From OMIS01 sp044350895 (GTDB lineage: Bacteria > Patescibacteriota > Microgenomatia > UBA1400 > PJMF01): a stretch of 30,393 nt of DNA. Positions 16,091-22,825 of this stretch are shown here, piece by piece. The notes beneath the pieces are model-generated. The model was given only the letters and a program-made list of their open reading frames with translations, had not been told where the DNA came from and ran no database searches. Where the stretch lies: assembly GCA_044350895.1 (NCBI GenBank), contig JBILGT010000018.1, forward strand, positions 1 to 30,393, read 5' to 3'. The position numbers and the translations under genes were made by a program. The first letter of the stretch is position 1. Each line of letters starts with the position of its first letter.

Positions 16091-16143
16091 GAGCAAGTAA
16101 GCAACAAAAAGGCAGCATGTGCCAAGTGTTAGTTACTTTCCTC
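16091..16143 (-). ncRNA. Folded leader element (domain 1), copy A
   Basis: On the minus strand AAGTAACTAAC pairs with GTTGCTTACTT around the small hairpin GGCA-catgc-TGCC, which is followed by five T like a weak terminator. The segment from 16083 to 16144 is nearly identical to 18039-18102. Its place between operator and domain 2 suggests attenuation, by inference. Confidence 0.55.
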
Positions 16144-16158
16144 TGTTGAATAAAAAAT

Positions 16159-16173
16159 ACACATTAAATGTGT
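16159..16173. promoter_or_regulatory. Palindromic operator of the 15896 cassette
   Basis: ACACATTAAATGTGT is a perfect 7-1-7 palindrome lying eight bases downstream of the -10. The identical core occurs at 18116 and 19689 in the same position, so it is probably a repressor site shared by the cassettes. Confidence 0.7.
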
Positions 16174-16181
16174 GTATATGT

Positions 16182-16209
16182 ATTATAGCTTAAGGACAAT
16201 GAAAGTCAA
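16182..16209 (-). promoter_or_regulatory. Promoter of the 15896 cassette
   Basis: Minus strand TTGACT (16204-16209), 16 bases, TATAAT (16182-16187), preceded by CCTATAAC. The leader to the ATG is about 280 bases. Confidence 0.8.
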
Positions 16210-16326
16210 GTTATAGGACTTTGGTTGTAGTGAAGTGATACACGACGAATCTGGGGATAAAACGGAATTTATCTGGAGGGGAAATATTTAGCTGATGGAA
16301 AAGAAAATGAGTGAATGTTGTGGGGT

Positions 16327-16382
16327 AAAAAATACCCTCTAAATGCAAATCAACCCTGGGCGGTAAAACCGACCAGGGTTGA
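16327..16382 (-). terminator. Terminator of the 17734 gene with conserved tail
   Basis: TCAACCCTGG/CCAGGGTTGA with inner CGGT-aaa-ACCG form a long stem, followed on the minus strand by TTTGCATTTAGAGGG and a T-run. The tail matches that of the terminator at 14926. Confidence 0.8.
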
Positions 16383-16438
16383 GTACTTCATGATACTAAC
16401 TAAAAACTAACTAGACTTGCTAAGGTGTGCCATTTTCC

Positions 16439-17734
16439 TTAGCGATTGATAATGGGCAGGAAGGTAAGCTGGATCAGCGCGCCAGGCTGAACAACTTTAA
16501 CTTCCTCAGTGAGCACGGCCAGCATAATACAATCACCGTCTTCACCGGTAGCAAGGAACGCCCCATTAACCCAAACTGGGCTAGACAAAGCAATTCCATT
16601 CTGGCTGACCGCCTTGAATGGCGCGCTCACGAGAATGCTGTCACCTGTCTGCAGTTTTTCAGCGTGGGCGATCTTAATCGCCAACACAGTGAAACCATTT
16701 GTTTCGGCCGACTGTGGTTGCCCGCACTTGAAAGGCGGAAAGATCCCAGTCAAGTGTTGATAGGTGATGCCCAGCTCTTCAGTGCTATTAGTGCCAGAAA
16801 CTGCAATCAGGGGCGTCAACCCCATCAGATCCTGCGAGACTGAAATCAGAATCTGCGCCTCGCCCGTCAGGGCTTCGCGCGAATCAAGTTCAGCGGTCGC
16901 AGTGAAGATCTCGCCAGCGTTAACAGAACTCGGCACCGTCATCACAAACGAGCTGGCCAGCGTTGGCGCAGTCGTTGGAACAATGGTCGGTGTCGCGGTC
17001 GTCGTAGCCGTTGGTTCTGGTGTTTGGGTCGCGGTCGGGGTTGGCGTGGGCAGAATGGGGTTAACTGGGAGTGGGTAAACAAAGGTCTTACCCGCCTCCT
17101 CGATAGTCACTGTAACCGCTGTTGCGTTGTCCGGCAACTGCATATACCGCGTCTGAGATTCGAACAGTGGCGCGATCGCTTCAAACTGCCCAGTTTGCTG
17201 AGAATGCGGCGTGGTCACCACCGTGATTTGGGCCGTTGCACTGATGAGCACACGGCGGTAGATCTCCACGACATTTCGGGAAGGATAGGGGAAGTTGCTA
17301 GATTGAACAACTTTCACCGTAAACTCAGAATTTTCTGGCAACTTTGGGTCGAAAGTCACTTGGTACTGGCCTTCCACGATAGTCACTGTTGCAGCCTTGA
17401 CACCGACAGGGACAGGCAGGTAAAGATATTCAGACCCTCCCGAAGTTGTCGGGCTAAAACTCGTGTTGGTAGTCTGGTTATTGTCCCAGACAATGTGAAC
17501 CGTTGTTGCACTTACTTTCTTAACATGACGACGGAGAATCAGGACATTCTCGTACGTCGTTGCGCTAAGCGGCCGTGGGAGCATGTAGGCATTAAATTCG
17601 GAATGTGTGCCTGCCTGGACCATGGTAAAAGAAACAGCCGAAAGAATCAGCACCAAAATGATGGCAAGGGCAAGGCCCCAGCCATTCTTCGGCGAAGAAA
17701 ACCACCCGCCTCGCGGGCCTTTGTTAGCGTACAT
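16439..17734 (-). CDS. Secreted two-module protein with Thr/Pro linker and LPII tail
   Basis: A 431-residue protein. The ATG at 17734 follows GAGGTG by six bases. Residues about 15-42 are a signal peptide or anchor (GLALAIILVLILSAVSFTMVQA). An N-terminal beta-rich region (about 45-225) carries two strand-rich repeats around YLYLPVPVGVKAATVTI and RYMQLPDNATAVTVTI. A Thr/Pro linker follows (TPTPTATQTPEPTATTTATP and on, about 230-262). The C-terminal module (TVPSSVNAGEIFTATAEL ... LTFLPIINR) opens like a cohesin-type beta-sandwich, which is a tentative likeness. The tail LPIINR matches its neighbours. Such linkers and tails are familiar to me from secreted Chloroflexota proteins, which suggests transfer. 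No enzyme motif is visible. Confidence 0.72.
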   Translation of the reverse strand: MYANKGPRGGWFSSPKNGWGLALAIILVLILSAVSFTMVQAGTHSEFNAYMLPRPLSATTYENVLILRRHVKKVSATTVHIVWDNNQTTNTSFSPTTSGGSEYLYLPVPVGVKAATVTIVEGQYQVTFDPKLPENSEFTVKVVQSSNFPYPSRNVVEIYRRVLISATAQITVVTTPHSQQTGQFEAIAPLFESQTRYMQLPDNATAVTVTIEEAGKTFVYPLPVNPILPTPTPTATQTPEPTATTTATPTIVPTTAPTLASSFVMTVPSSVNAGEIFTATAELDSREALTGEAQILISVSQDLMGLTPLIAVSGTNSTEELGITYQHLTGIFPPFKCGQPQSAETNGFTVLAIKIAHAEKLQTGDSILVSAPFKAVSQNGIALSSPVWVNGAFLATGEDGDCIMLAVLTEEVKVVQPGALIQLTFLPIINR

Positions 17735-17960
17735 AAAATTCACCTCATGGATTGGCGCGGGTTTTGAATCCGCGCAGAGAAAAAACGACTTGTTTGACTT
17801 ACCGGCGCATATAGGAGCGCCTTACAACCCGTGGTACGCTTTTGGCATACCCAGAATTAAACGTTGCACCACCTTGTGGGTAATGCAAAACAGAAGACGC
17901 AGCTACTTGCTGCCAGTTGGATCAAAACTTTGTCGCTTATAAAAAGCTTAGTTTTAGTCA
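17735..17960 (-). promoter_or_regulatory. 3' part of the long leader of the 17734 gene
   Basis: About 226 untranslated bases between domain 2 and the start codon. On the minus strand two GC-rich hairpins stand out: GGCGC-tcctatat-GCGCC and GCGCGG-attcaaaac-CCGCGC, the latter ending about 17 bases before the SD. No other gene is visible. The whole leader is about 400 bases. Confidence 0.45.
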
Positions 17961-18030
17961 TGATCACGAACCGGAAAAAACGCTCAGAAACAGCTACACT
18001 GCCCCAAGCGCTCTATTCGGCTCGCGATCA
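17961..18030 (-). ncRNA. 70-base folded leader element (domain 2), copy 3
   Basis: On the minus strand GATCGCGAGCCG pairs with CGGTTCGTGATC over 12 bp (two G-U), enclosing AGCGCTT/GAGCGTT and GTGTAGC as in copy 1. The outer helix differs from copy 1 at several positions but remains paired. Confidence 0.6.
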
Positions 18031-18047
18031 TTTCGTATCATGTTAAT

Positions 18048-18101
18048 GAGCAAGTAAGCAACAAAAAGGGCAGCGTATGCCCATTGTTAGTTACTTTCCT
18101 C
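18048..18101 (-). ncRNA. Folded leader element (domain 1), copy B
   Basis: It is nearly identical to 16091-16143. The inner hairpin is GGGCA-tacgc-TGCCC followed by five T: compared with copy A, both arms gained a matching base, a compensatory change that supports the structure. Confidence 0.55.
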
Positions 18102-18114
18102 TTTGTAATTTAAA

Positions 18115-18131
18115 TACACATTAAATGTGTA
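18115..18131. promoter_or_regulatory. Palindromic operator of the 17734 cassette
   Basis: TACACATTAAATGTGTA is a perfect palindrome starting eight bases downstream of the -10, around or just after the expected transcription start. Confidence 0.7.
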
Positions 18132-18139
18132 CAAATGCC

Positions 18140-18167
18140 ATTATACTACTATGACACAGATTGTCAA
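18140..18167 (-). promoter_or_regulatory. Promoter of the 17734 cassette
   Basis: Minus strand TTGACA (18162-18167), 16 bases, TATAAT (18140-18145), both perfect consensus, preceded by CCTATAAC. Confidence 0.85.
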
Positions 18168-18210
18168 GTTATAGGACATTAAATTCTGATCTGGAAAAGT
18201 GGATTATGTA

Positions 18211-18260
18211 AAAATTGCTTGAGATGCAAAAAGACCCTGCTTGGGCAAGCAGGGTCTTTT
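18211..18260 (-). terminator. Terminator of the 19466 gene
   Basis: AAAAGACCCTGCTTG/CAAGCAGGGTCTTTT form a near-perfect stem with a tiny loop, followed on the minus strand by TTTTTGCATCTCAAGC and a second T-run. The post-stem segment resembles the tail of the other two cassette terminators. Confidence 0.85.
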
Positions 18261-18290
18261 CAATGTGTGATTAGTATTGGATGTAGGTTT

Positions 18291-19466
18291 TTACCGATTG
18301 ATCAGCGGCAAGTAAACTTGGTTCTCAACACTGCCGTCAGGGACGACAGCCAAGTCAGTGCCCGAGCCACTGTTGTCTGGCCAGATCCACAAGAGCACGC
18401 TTTCAAAAAGCGTGTTCTCCAGGACGGGCGCGATTTCGCCGCGGATGATCAGGGTAATGGTCTTTCCGGGCAGCACGTCGGCAGCCCAGAGAATGTTTTT
18501 CTTGTCACCATCCAGGTTGGTGACACGCAATTCACCGTCACCCGAGATCACAATTGACTCCGCCACAAAGGGGACTGAGTCGAGTTGTAACTTGGTCAGG
18601 GCAATGTGCTTTTCGCGCCCGGTATTAGTCACAGACAGCGTGTAGGTAATTACGTCACCGCTGGCAGCGTCTGCCGGGGCAGTGATTGATTGCGTCCATC
18701 CACTCGAGGTCAGAATTTCAACCTCGTTAGAGAAGTACTTGCCATTCCACACCGTGAGCAGGTACCGCGCCCCACGGATCACACTCTGCCCATCAGGCAT
18801 CACGAATGTAATCCGCCCGTTTTCCCAGGTCGTAGCGGAGAACGGGATTACCAAGTTTCCCAACGGGTTCATCGGCAAGCGCATAAAAATGTACGGCTTG
18901 CCATTGTTCCCATTGGTTCCGCTCAGCAGATTGGTGCCCGTGATGGTGATATTTTCTCGCACCACGGCAGGATTCATCACGGCCAGGATCTTCGGCAGCC
19001 GCGCGCTGATGGTGAGAGCTTTTTCAATCTTCTGGCCACCAGGAGTAGCAAACACAAAGGCCTCATCAAACTGGCCTTCTTGCTGCCCAGCCTTGGCGGT
19101 GAGAGTCATAGTGACGACTGCTCGTGCGCTGATCTTGCCGCTCCAGACATAGGTGCTGTCGCCATCTTGAGTCAACTCACCATCGCTCACCGTAACCTGC
19201 GCGCTCTGGATGGCATTTTGATCAAGCTTGATGGTGGAACTAAATGGCACGGGATCACCCGCACCGCTCAAGTTCCCAAGACTATAGACCACAGTAAGTG
19301 GTTGCCCAGGCTGAAGCTCTTGTCCTGGGTTGAAATCAAAAACAGGCAGGATGAAACTTGCCTCGGCCAACACTGGCCGAGCACCTGCCATCGAAATCAA
19401 GAATGCAGTCAAAAAAGCCACTGCCAAAACCGGAATCGCCCACACGGGCTTTCGAAACGTGTTCAT
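18291..19466 (-). CDS. Secreted DUF11/IPT-type protein with C-terminal LPLINR tail
   Basis: A 391-residue secreted protein. The ATG at 19466 follows GAGG by five bases; the open frame further upstream is leader. Residues about 8-34 are a signal peptide ending at VLAEA. Residues about 40-145 form a first DUF11-like beta-sandwich (PGQELQPGQPLTVVYSLGN), about 150-250 an IPT/TIG-like module (MNPAVVRENITITGTNLL ... YFSNEVEIL), and about 255-375 a second DUF11-like domain (SGDVITYTLSVTNTGREKH ... LPGKTITLII). It ends in NQVYLPLINR. DUF11 domains are common in cell-surface proteins. The middle module shares a pattern with the 15896 protein, so the cassettes appear to shuffle domains. Role unknown; probably surface exposed or released. 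Confidence 0.78.
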   Translation of the reverse strand: MNTFRKPVWAIPVLAVAFLTAFLISMAGARPVLAEASFILPVFDFNPGQELQPGQPLTVVYSLGNLSGAGDPVPFSSTIKLDQNAIQSAQVTVSDGELTQDGDSTYVWSGKISARAVVTMTLTAKAGQQEGQFDEAFVFATPGGQKIEKALTISARLPKILAVMNPAVVRENITITGTNLLSGTNGNNGKPYIFMRLPMNPLGNLVIPFSATTWENGRITFVMPDGQSVIRGARYLLTVWNGKYFSNEVEILTSSGWTQSITAPADAASGDVITYTLSVTNTGREKHIALTKLQLDSVPFVAESIVISGDGELRVTNLDGDKKNILWAADVLPGKTITLIIRGEIAPVLENTLFESVLLWIWPDNSGSGTDLAVVPDGSVENQVYLPLINR

Positions 19467-19553
19467 ATGTTCCTCGCTCGGAAAATAGGGTTTTTCATAC
19501 TGGACCCTAGAGAAACCAGACAGATACATGCCAATTGTTTGCCCAAACAATTA

Positions 19554-19608
19554 ATCATGCAGCCGCAGCCAACAGCCATACTTCTAGCTGCTCACTGCGA
19601 CCGCAGAT
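19554..19608 (-). ncRNA. Folded leader element (domain 2 position), cassette 19466
   Basis: On the minus strand the two arms (bases 19587-19608 and 19554-19576) pair over about 22 bp with one bulge, one mismatch and several G-U, closing a loop of about 11 bases. It takes the same place as domain 2 of the other cassettes but lacks the GAGCGTT core. A second hairpin AATTGTTTgggcAAACAATT follows at 19532-19551. Confidence 0.45.
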
Positions 19609-19634
19609 CAATTGCTCACACATTGTTAACGAGC

Positions 19635-19677
19635 GCTTACCCGCCAGGAAGACAAAAATGTCTGTAGGCAAGTAAGC
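19635..19677 (-). ncRNA. Folded leader element (domain 1), copy C
   Basis: On the minus strand GCTTACTTGCC pairs with GGCGGGTAAGC over 11 bp (two G-U) around the hairpin AGACA-ttttt-TGTCT. The GCTTACTTGC string is shared with copies A and B, but here it forms the 5' arm of the helix, so the domain has been rearranged. Confidence 0.45.
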
Positions 19678-19685
19678 ACATAAAT

Positions 19686-19706
19686 TATACACATTAAATG
19701 TGTATA
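19686..19706. promoter_or_regulatory. Palindromic operator of the 19466 cassette
   Basis: The core ACACATTAAATGTGT (19689-19703) is extended by TAT/ATA to a perfect 21-bp palindrome, seven bases downstream of the -10. Confidence 0.72.
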
Positions 19707-19713
19707 TATGCGT

Positions 19714-19741
19714 ATTATACTTTTAAGTTACTGAAAATCAA
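19714..19741 (-). promoter_or_regulatory. Promoter of the 19466 cassette
   Basis: Minus strand TTGATT (19736-19741), 16 bases, TATAAT (19714-19719), preceded by CCTATAAC as in the other two cassettes. Confidence 0.8.
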
Positions 19742-19802
19742 GTTATAGGATAAAATCTAGAAACTAAAATTAAGAACCAAATACAAGTGTTCAAAATAAC
19801 AC

Positions 19803-19853
19803 CTGAAGAAAACAGCCAGACAAAGTTGAACCTTCACCAGCTGTTTTCTTCAG
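19803..19853. repeat. 14-bp perfect inverted repeat between divergent promoters
   Basis: CTGAAGAAAACAGC (19803-19816) and GCTGTTTTCTTCAG (19840-19853) are perfect inverse complements separated by 23 bases. It stands between the minus-strand cassette promoter and the plus-strand transketolase promoter. It could be a regulator site, a cruciform, or a terminator; neither side has a clean T-run. Confidence 0.6.
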
Positions 19854-19917
19854 CAGTCATCATAATCAGTCATCTAGAGACTCCTAGCCTAGTCTTTACA
19901 CGCACCACACTACTCTC

Positions 19918-19923
19918 TACACT
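19918..19923 (+). promoter_or_regulatory. -10 box of tktN
   Basis: TACACT ends eight bases before the ATG at 19932, no SD. Confidence 0.5.
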
Positions 19924-19931
19924 ACAAAGTG

Positions 19932-20753
19932 ATGCAACAAACTCGTTCAATGCAAGAACTTTCAGATACAGCGCGTTCGATTCGGATTTCAATCATCAAA
20001 ATGCTTGAAGAGGCAAAAAGTGGACACAGTGCAGGTTCTCTGGGAATGGCTGATGTTTTTACCACTCTCTACTTTTCTATAGCAAAGCACAACCCTCAAA
20101 ACCCCACCTGGGAAGAGCGAGATAGAATTATTCTTTCCAATGGTCACATTTGTCCAGTCCTGTACGCCACACTTGCTGAAGCAGGATATTTCCCCAAAGA
20201 AGAGTTACAAACTCTACGAAAACTCGGTTCACGGCTACAAGGCCATCCTCACTTGGGAAGTTTGCCAGGAGTAGAGAATACCAGTGGTCCACTTGGTCAA
20301 GGACTTTCACAGGCGGCAGGTCTGGCATATGCCCTCAAGATGGATCACAAGTCAAATCGCATTTACTGCTTCACTAGTGACGGAGAGCATGAAGAAGGGC
20401 AGACTTGGGAGGCATATCTGTTTGCGGCCAAGAACAATTTGAACAACCTCACCGTACTGATTGATCGCAACAATATTCAAATTGACGGCTACACCGAAAA
20501 TATCATGCCCCTAGAGCCTTTAAATGATAAATTACAGGCCTTTGGCTGGCGTGTCCTAGAAATAGACGGTCATAACCTTGATGCCATAAATGACGCTTTA
20601 AACTTGGTCAAAGTGATACAAGACAAACCAACTGCAATAGTCTGCAAGACAATCCCAGGCAAAGGAGTGGATTTTATGGAGAACCTCCCTGCCTGGCATG
20701 GGAAGGCCCCCAATCAAGAGGAAGCTCAAAAAGCCTTGGAACAATTACAATGA
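19932..20753 (+). CDS. Transketolase, N-terminal (thiamine diphosphate-binding) subunit
   Basis: A 273-residue half-transketolase. It carries the N-terminal fold with HSAGSLGMADVFTTLYF, SNGHICPVLYATLAEAGYF, HPHLGSLPGVENTSGPLGQG, and the cofactor site SDGEHEEGQTWEAYLFAAKNN..IDRNNIQIDG, where the acidic residues and Asn hold Mg and thiamine diphosphate. With the partner encoded at 21885 it would move two-carbon units between sugar phosphates in the non-oxidative pentose pathway. Split transketolases are common in archaea and candidate phyla. The start is ATG at 19932; a GTG one codon earlier is less likely. A gap of eight bases after TACACT suggests leaderless transcription. Confidence 0.93.
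   Translation: MQQTRSMQELSDTARSIRISIIKMLEEAKSGHSAGSLGMADVFTTLYFSIAKHNPQNPTWEERDRIILSNGHICPVLYATLAEAGYFPKEELQTLRKLGSRLQGHPHLGSLPGVENTSGPLGQGLSQAAGLAYALKMDHKSNRIYCFTSDGEHEEGQTWEAYLFAAKNNLNNLTVLIDRNNIQIDGYTENIMPLEPLNDKLQAFGWRVLEIDGHNLDAINDALNLVKVIQDKPTAIVCKTIPGKGVDFMENLPAWHGKAPNQEEAQKALEQLQ
20746..20751 (+). promoter_or_regulatory. -10-like box before the 20764 gene
   Basis: TACAAT overlaps the end of tktN and lies 12 bases before the ATG at 20764. Confidence 0.35.
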
Positions 20754-20763
20754 AATATTTTGT

Positions 20764-21855
20764 ATGACACACGCTCTAGATAGAGAATATCAGCCAAAAC
20801 TTCCAGACGCTATACAAGCGATTCCAGATTTGGAGTCACCTGAAATCGCGGCAGCAATGGCGCAGGTGTATGAACAACTTTTGCAGGAATGGAAAAAAAT
20901 CCCCAAGTCTCCAGATCATGTACCGGAAGAAATAAAGCAGACCTGCAAATCATTAGCTCGCGGGTTTGTAGTGGCATGTTCTGTATTTGGACTAGAATGG
21001 CAGAAGGCAGTGCTTGCTATTCAAGAGCGGGACTTTCACAGCATTTCACGAGGGCAGTTCTCCTGGAAGGATCCTGTCGGAAGCAATGAGAACCAACAAC
21101 CATGCCTCACGCTGTTTGTCCGGGAACGTGAATGGCAGCTCAAGTTTTATAGAAATTTGGTGGTCAAAGACTTAATCCATGAAGTAGGTGAGTGGTGGCT
21201 ATCGGTGGAATATCCTGAGTATCAGGAACGTGAAGAACAAGCTATGGAAGCAAAATTTGCTGAAGCAGGAAAGAATACTCGCGGAAAAGTAGACAATGTC
21301 AGTGCCCAAAGAATATGGAGTGAATCTCCCAAAGAACAGCTCTTAGAGAGACTCTCACGACAAATCTACAAATACTGTCAGTTTGAGGAGCATCTTCTTG
21401 ATAGATTTTCCAGAGAGTGGAAGTGGCAAGAAATCCTTGCTGCCACTATTGCTACTCCAGTACTAATCTTTGCTTTGTATATGCAGCTAGCTGGTACTCA
21501 AATGACAGGTGAATTGACGGACTTGGTTGCACAGGTGCGGTCTCAAATTACGGCCACAACCACTTCTTCTCAAGAGCATCCGACTTCAGAGGTAGTTGAT
21601 TTACGCAACCCAGATAATGATATTGGTGAATCTGGCGAAGTCATTACCACTGGTGATGTACGCAAACTTCTAAGATTGCTCGCAACAAATGAGAATTTCA
21701 CAGTTTCTACTCAAGGCATGCAGCCCACTGAAATTGAACAACTATTTCAAGAATTAGGAAACAAATTTGATAAACTAGTCGGAATTGATCCACTTGCTAC
21801 CGGTTCATATTCTCGTGATGAATTCATTGCTAAAATTCGATCATTTTATAAATGA
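20764..21855 (+). CDS. Hypothetical single-span membrane protein between the transketolase halves
   Basis: A 363-residue protein that I do not recognise. Residues about 1-225 are soluble, helical and charged (many Glu, Gln, Trp, Arg); about 226-250 form one membrane span (WQEILAATIATPVLIFALYM); about 251-363 are an acidic, probably external or C-terminal soluble part with an EF-like acidic stretch and a helical end (DEFIAKIRSFYK). The ATG at 20764 lies ten bases after the tktN stop; an earlier in-frame codon overlaps tktN and lacks support. It ends 29 bases before tktC. Its place inside the split enzyme operon is fixed by spacing, not by any shared motif, so a link to pentose metabolism is not shown. 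Confidence 0.65.
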   Translation: MTHALDREYQPKLPDAIQAIPDLESPEIAAAMAQVYEQLLQEWKKIPKSPDHVPEEIKQTCKSLARGFVVACSVFGLEWQKAVLAIQERDFHSISRGQFSWKDPVGSNENQQPCLTLFVREREWQLKFYRNLVVKDLIHEVGEWWLSVEYPEYQEREEQAMEAKFAEAGKNTRGKVDNVSAQRIWSESPKEQLLERLSRQIYKYCQFEEHLLDRFSREWKWQEILAATIATPVLIFALYMQLAGTQMTGELTDLVAQVRSQITATTTSSQEHPTSEVVDLRNPDNDIGESGEVITTGDVRKLLRLLATNENFTVSTQGMQPTEIEQLFQELGNKFDKLVGIDPLATGSYSRDEFIAKIRSFYK

Positions 21856-21871
21856 TATGCAGATTATATGG

Positions 21872-21877
21872 TACAGT
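21872..21877 (+). promoter_or_regulatory. -10-like box of tktC
   Basis: TACAGT lies seven bases before the ATG at 21885, with no SD. Confidence 0.4.
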
Positions 21878-21884
21878 TAAAAAT

Positions 21885-22823
21885 ATGAGTGATTCGCAAA
21901 AATATTCTACAAGAGATGGCTTCGGTCAAGGACTTATTGAAGCTGCCCAGGCAGATAGTCGAGTTGTGGGTCTCTGCGCCGATCTTGCTGAGTCCACCAA
22001 AATGGATGGTTTTGCCAAACAATTCCCAGATCGATTTATTGAAGTAGGTGTTGCAGAACAGAACCTTGCTGGACTTGCAGCTGGCTTTGCCTTGGCGGGA
22101 AAAATTCCCTTTGCAGCCAGTTATGCTTGTTTTCATCCAGCCAATTCTTGGGGAGTCATCAGAACAAGTATTTGTTATTCCAATTTGAATGTAAAACTCG
22201 TCGGTGGTCATGGCGGACTCGTCACTGGACCAGATGGCGCCACACATCAATCATTAGAAGATGTAGCCTTGATGCGCGTGCTGCCCAACATGACAGTGGT
22301 TATACCATGCGATGCAGAGGAAGCTCGGAAAGCTACTCTGGCATTGGCTACACAGCATGGTCCGTGCTATCTGCGCACCAACAAACAACCAGTCGCAACG
22401 CTCACAACACAAGAGACCCCATTTGAAATTGGAAAAGCAGTGATACTGCAAGAGGGAAGCGATGTGAGTTTAATAGCTTGCGGGGTTATGGTGTCAGAAG
22501 CACTGAACGCCGCACAAGAGCTTGCGCAAAAAGGCATTTCTGTTCGAGTAATTAACATGCATACCATCAAACCACTCGATGTGGAGAGCATCATCGGTGC
22601 AGCGCGAGAAACTCGTGCCATCATTACAATTGAAGATCATCAAGTTATTGGAGGTCTGGGAAGTGCCGTAGCAGAAGTGTTATCACAATCAGGCCAGCAT
22701 ATTCCATTCAAAATCATGGGTGTCCAAGATCAATTTGGTGAATCTGGTACAGCGGCAGAACTTCTGCAAAAACACGGACTCACAGCAACCGCAATCATCA
22801 CACAAGTCCAGGCAATGGTATAG
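21885..22823 (+). CDS. Transketolase, C-terminal (pyrimidine-binding) subunit
   Basis: A 312-residue partner of the 19932 product. The pyrimidine-binding domain has RVVGLCADLAESTKMDGFAK and FIEVGVAEQNLAGLAAGFALAG, where the Glu of VAEQN activates the thiamine ring, followed by GGHGGLVTGPDGATHQSLEDVALMR. The C-terminal transketolase domain (VRVINMHTIKPLDVESI, then TIEDHQVIGGLGSAVAEVL) completes it. I chose ATG at 21885 because the conserved protein begins there and a -10-like box precedes it; an in-frame ATG at 21852 overlaps the upstream gene. The stop is two bases from that of the converging GT39 gene. Confidence 0.93.
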   Translation: MSDSQKYSTRDGFGQGLIEAAQADSRVVGLCADLAESTKMDGFAKQFPDRFIEVGVAEQNLAGLAAGFALAGKIPFAASYACFHPANSWGVIRTSICYSNLNVKLVGGHGGLVTGPDGATHQSLEDVALMRVLPNMTVVIPCDAEEARKATLALATQHGPCYLRTNKQPVATLTTQETPFEIGKAVILQEGSDVSLIACGVMVSEALNAAQELAQKGISVRVINMHTIKPLDVESIIGAARETRAIITIEDHQVIGGLGSAVAEVLSQSGQHIPFKIMGVQDQFGESGTAAELLQKHGLTATAIITQVQAMV

Positions 22824-22825
22824 CT

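Noticed and set aside
15042..19466. Sortase LPXTG or exosortase sorting signal for the LPLI tails
   Set aside because: Both need a hydrophobic segment and basic residues after the motif; here the proteins end at the motif.
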